Below, piece after piece: positions 50,200-64,000 of a stretch of 64,000 bases of DNA (its first letter is position 1; the number at the start of each line of letters is the position of its first letter). Source of the stretch: Leptospira sanjuanensis (GTDB lineage Bacteria; Spirochaetota; Leptospiria; Leptospirales; Leptospiraceae). The notes under the pieces were generated by a model. The model had not been told where the DNA came from. It saw only the letters and a program-made list of their open reading frames with translations, and ran no database searches. The stretch covers positions 2,690,001-2,754,000 of the forward strand of contig NZ_JAIZBH010000001.1 in the NCBI RefSeq assembly GCF_022267375.1, in the 5' to 3' direction. The translations under genes were made by a program, and so were the position numbers.

Positions 50200-50343
50200 G
50201 TTCCGACAAGATTCATGAATTCTGCTGGAATACAGGAGGTTTTTCTGATAGAGGAAAATTTGCGGAACTACTCCCGCCACCTCACCCCACCACCCAAAAT
50301 CTGGGCGGGGCGCGCTCTGTGTTACGGCAAAATCCGTAGGAAC
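50200..50343. repeat. MITE-like inverted-repeat element, copy 4
   Basis: 144 bp: GTTCCGACAA at 50200, then TTTCTGATAGAGGAAAATTT, CCCGCCACCTCACCCCACCA, GGGCGGGGCGCGC and a diverged far end CCGTAGGAAC (50334-50343). Clearly the same element as at 16406 and 20323. It separates the ECF sigma gene from the cupin gene. Confidence 0.78.
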
Positions 50344-50371
50344 TACCACAAAATCCCTCACCACAATCCTT

Positions 50372-50959
50372 TCACGACCAATCCTTGAGTTTGTCTCGCA
50401 ATTCCAAAAGTCCCGTTCGAATTCGCGACTTCACCGTTCCTAAAGGAAGTTTGTATTTTTCAGCGATTTCGCTCTGACTGAGTCCGCTCCAATACGCTTC
50501 CTGCAAAAGAACCGAAATTTCCGGAGCTAAAGAAGCGACCGCCTCGCGAACACGAGTCAGCAACGAAGAATCCATGGCCGCTTGAAAAACGGAATCCCGG
50601 GCGACACCCGGTTTTTCCGTAAATATTTCCCGAAACTCCGTGTTTTGTTTTCGATTCTTATAATCGGAAGAACGCAACTTGGAAACCGCCGCGTTACGCG
50701 CAATCGTAGTCATCCAAGTCAAGGGAGAAGATCGTTCCGGCTTGAATTGATCCGCCTTGTTCCACAAAATCGTGAATACTTCCTGGAGAATCTCTTCGGC
50801 TTCTTCGCGATTCATTAGAATTTTATAAATTACGGAATAAAGGAGCGATCCGTAGAGATCGTAAAATTTTTCGAGCGACTTGGGATCTTTTCGAACGATT
50901 CCTTCCAGGAGCGACTGTGCCTCGGAAGAATTTTTCCCGAAAAAAGAGGATGCGGACAA
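50372..50959 (-). CDS. ECF sigma factor, ChrR-associated type
   Basis: A 195-residue ECF sigma factor. Region 2: EEAEEILQEVFTILWNKADQ and SPLTWMTTIARNAAVSKLR; region 4: VLLQEAYWSGLSQSEIAEKY, then KLPLGTVKSRIRTGLLELRD. The SQSEIAEKYKLPLGTVKSR form is that of SigK/RpoE sigma factors paired with cupin ChrR-like anti-sigma factors, which respond to singlet oxygen or organic peroxides. The start is TTG at 50959, 2 bp after the murI stop, so it may be transcribed with murI and the aminotransferase. Confidence 0.9.
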   Translation of the reverse strand: MSASSFFGKNSSEAQSLLEGIVRKDPKSLEKFYDLYGSLLYSVIYKILMNREEAEEILQEVFTILWNKADQFKPERSSPLTWMTTIARNAAVSKLRSSDYKNRKQNTEFREIFTEKPGVARDSVFQAAMDSSLLTRVREAVASLAPEISVLLQEAYWSGLSQSEIAEKYKLPLGTVKSRIRTGLLELRDKLKDWS

Positions 50960-50961
50960 AG

Positions 50962-51819
50962 TTACGCTCTGGTTCGCGATCCCAAAAGATCGGACGCAAG
51001 CGTAGAATGGAACGGATCTTCGCTGTTTAAGAGGAGCTTGTATGTAAGAGAGGCGGATTGCAAACCGTTATGACTCGAATTCTGCATCGTTACATCCGTT
51101 TGCAAAGAATCAAAAACGGCGTCTCCGATCTTTCCGGCAACTTGCAGAGAATTCAAAAGATGCCGAACCGTCCCCTCGTTTCCGTCGTAGATTTTCACTC
51201 CCGGAAAATTCGTTTCAATGATTTGCTTTAAAAAAACGTAATGCGTGCAGCCCAACACCAGATTGTCTACATTCTTCTCTTTCAAATCCTTCAAAATCGG
51301 TTCGAGATATTTTTCGGCCTCGTCGAATTTTCCCTGATCCACGAGACCGGCCAATCCGGGACAAGAAACCGGGAGGATCAATTCTTCCGCTCTTAATTCC
51401 TTTTTGAGCTTCTGCAGTTTCTCTTCTCTTTGCGTGACGGGAGTAGCCAGAAGAGCGATTTTTTTTCCGGGATTTTGTTGGATCGCCGGTTTGATTGCTG
51501 GTTCCATTCCGAAAATCGGGATCGTAAATTCTTTTCGAAGCGTTTCAGCCGCGGCGGAAGTCGCGGTATTACACGCGAGTAGAATCGCCGCAACGTTCTC
51601 CTCTTGCAATCGAATACAAACGTTTCGTACGATCTCCAGAATCGCCGAGGCGTCCTTTTCGCCGTACGGACTATTCTTTAGATCTCCGTAATATACGACT
51701 TCAAGCGGAATTTGGTATTTTAGAATTTCCTTAAGAACGGACAAGCCGCCCATACCGGAATCCATCAGTCCGATGCGCAGCGGCTCTTTCAAACTCGAGT
51801 CCCCATTCTCCTTTTCCAA
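50962..51819 (-). CDS. murI: glutamate racemase
   Basis: A 285-residue MurI that makes D-glutamate for peptidoglycan. Asp20-Ser21 in LMDSGMGGLSVLK, Cys83 in LACNTATSAA and Cys191 in LGCTHYVFLK are the catalytic Asp and two Cys acid/base residues; YYGDLKNSPYGEK is the substrate loop. Length is normal. It starts 6 bp after the stop of the aminotransferase gene, giving a run aminotransferase-murI-ECF sigma in one direction. Confidence 0.95.
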   Translation of the reverse strand: MEKENGDSSLKEPLRIGLMDSGMGGLSVLKEILKYQIPLEVVYYGDLKNSPYGEKDASAILEIVRNVCIRLQEENVAAILLACNTATSAAAETLRKEFTIPIFGMEPAIKPAIQQNPGKKIALLATPVTQREEKLQKLKKELRAEELILPVSCPGLAGLVDQGKFDEAEKYLEPILKDLKEKNVDNLVLGCTHYVFLKQIIETNFPGVKIYDGNEGTVRHLLNSLQVAGKIGDAVFDSLQTDVTMQNSSHNGLQSASLTYKLLLNSEDPFHSTLASDLLGSRTRA

Positions 51820-51825
51820 CCGACG

Positions 51826-53130
<1,305 letters not shown>

Positions 53131-53166
53131 CCCGTCTTTCTTTTTCCTCTAAAAATTCTATTCTAC

Positions 53167-55375
<2,209 letters not shown>

Positions 55376-55438
55376 GGAAAGAACCGGTTTACGGATCGGC
55401 GAATAAGGTAAGGACGGCTCCTATCCCGTTCGCAAATT

Positions 55439-63217
<7,779 letters not shown>

Positions 63218-63222
63218 GGGAA

Positions 63223-63846
<624 letters not shown>

Positions 63847-63856
63847 CCTGGTCTCC

Positions 63857-64000
<144 letters not shown>

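Overview
The window reads as a chromosomal segment of a Leptospira species. The evidence is a DUF1554 lipoprotein, many multi-PAS kinases, GGDEF proteins and class III cyclases, spirochaete-type lipoproteins, frequent TTG starts, and single-copy housekeeping genes (rnpB, mutL, hisC, purM, murI, rarA) spread among accessory genes. GC looks to be in the low-to-mid 40s by eye (not counted), which would fit one of the higher-GC leptospires better than L. interrogans. I saw no rRNA, tRNA, CRISPR array, prophage or transposase gene. Gene density is normal for a chromosome, and most gaps longer than 250 bp hold dispersed repeats.

Layout. 0-8.6 kb: end of a patatin-like lipase, two hot-dog thioesterases, a chemoreceptor, a divergent sigma-like protein, a universal stress protein, a peroxiredoxin-like protein, a TerC-type membrane protein and a secernin-type C69 peptidase. 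8.6-11.8 kb: RNase P RNA on the minus strand, then a sigma-54 promoter driving a small secreted TPR protein, a short hibernation factor, and a repeat-rich gap. 11.8-20.3 kb: ECF sigma/anti-sigma pair, PilZ protein, MBOAT acyltransferase, DUF3332 and DUF192 proteins, a SpoIIE phosphatase operon and a metallopeptidase. 20.3-35.7 kb: a 33-bp VNTR, an outer membrane protein plus chemoreceptor operon, and a signalling block made of a six-PAS histidine kinase, a receiver protein, a receiver-EAL protein and a ferredoxin-cyclase-peroxidase fusion, then DUF898 and M48 genes. 35.7-42.6 kb: hisC, two small proteins, the mutL-vtt-orf75-rarA operon and a DUF1554 lipoprotein. 42.6-55.4 kb: three tandem PAS-GGDEF genes, a ClC channel, purM, a FecR protein, an aminotransferase-murI-ECF sigma-cupin run, an HtrA protease and a lipoprotein aminopeptidase. 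55.4-64 kb: one operon with a 2593-residue propeller/TPR protein, a DUF1318 lipoprotein and a further cut-off gene.

The standout is the gene at 31918-33528. It joins an adrenodoxin-type [2Fe-2S] domain, a class III nucleotide cyclase and a C-terminal domain clearly related to ascorbate/cytochrome c peroxidase, in which the proximal haem-ligand His is replaced by Arg. It looks like a redox- or ligand-sensing cyclase with a pseudo-peroxidase module. It lies next to c-di-GMP signalling genes, so cAMP and c-di-GMP control may be coupled here. A second theme is small repeats: a 142-147 bp inverted-repeat element in four places (one forms the only ATG of a gene, one separates a sigma factor from its cupin partner), a 50-bp dispersed repeat that seems to have seeded the VNTR, and a TGTGGGAACTCC-type short repeat.
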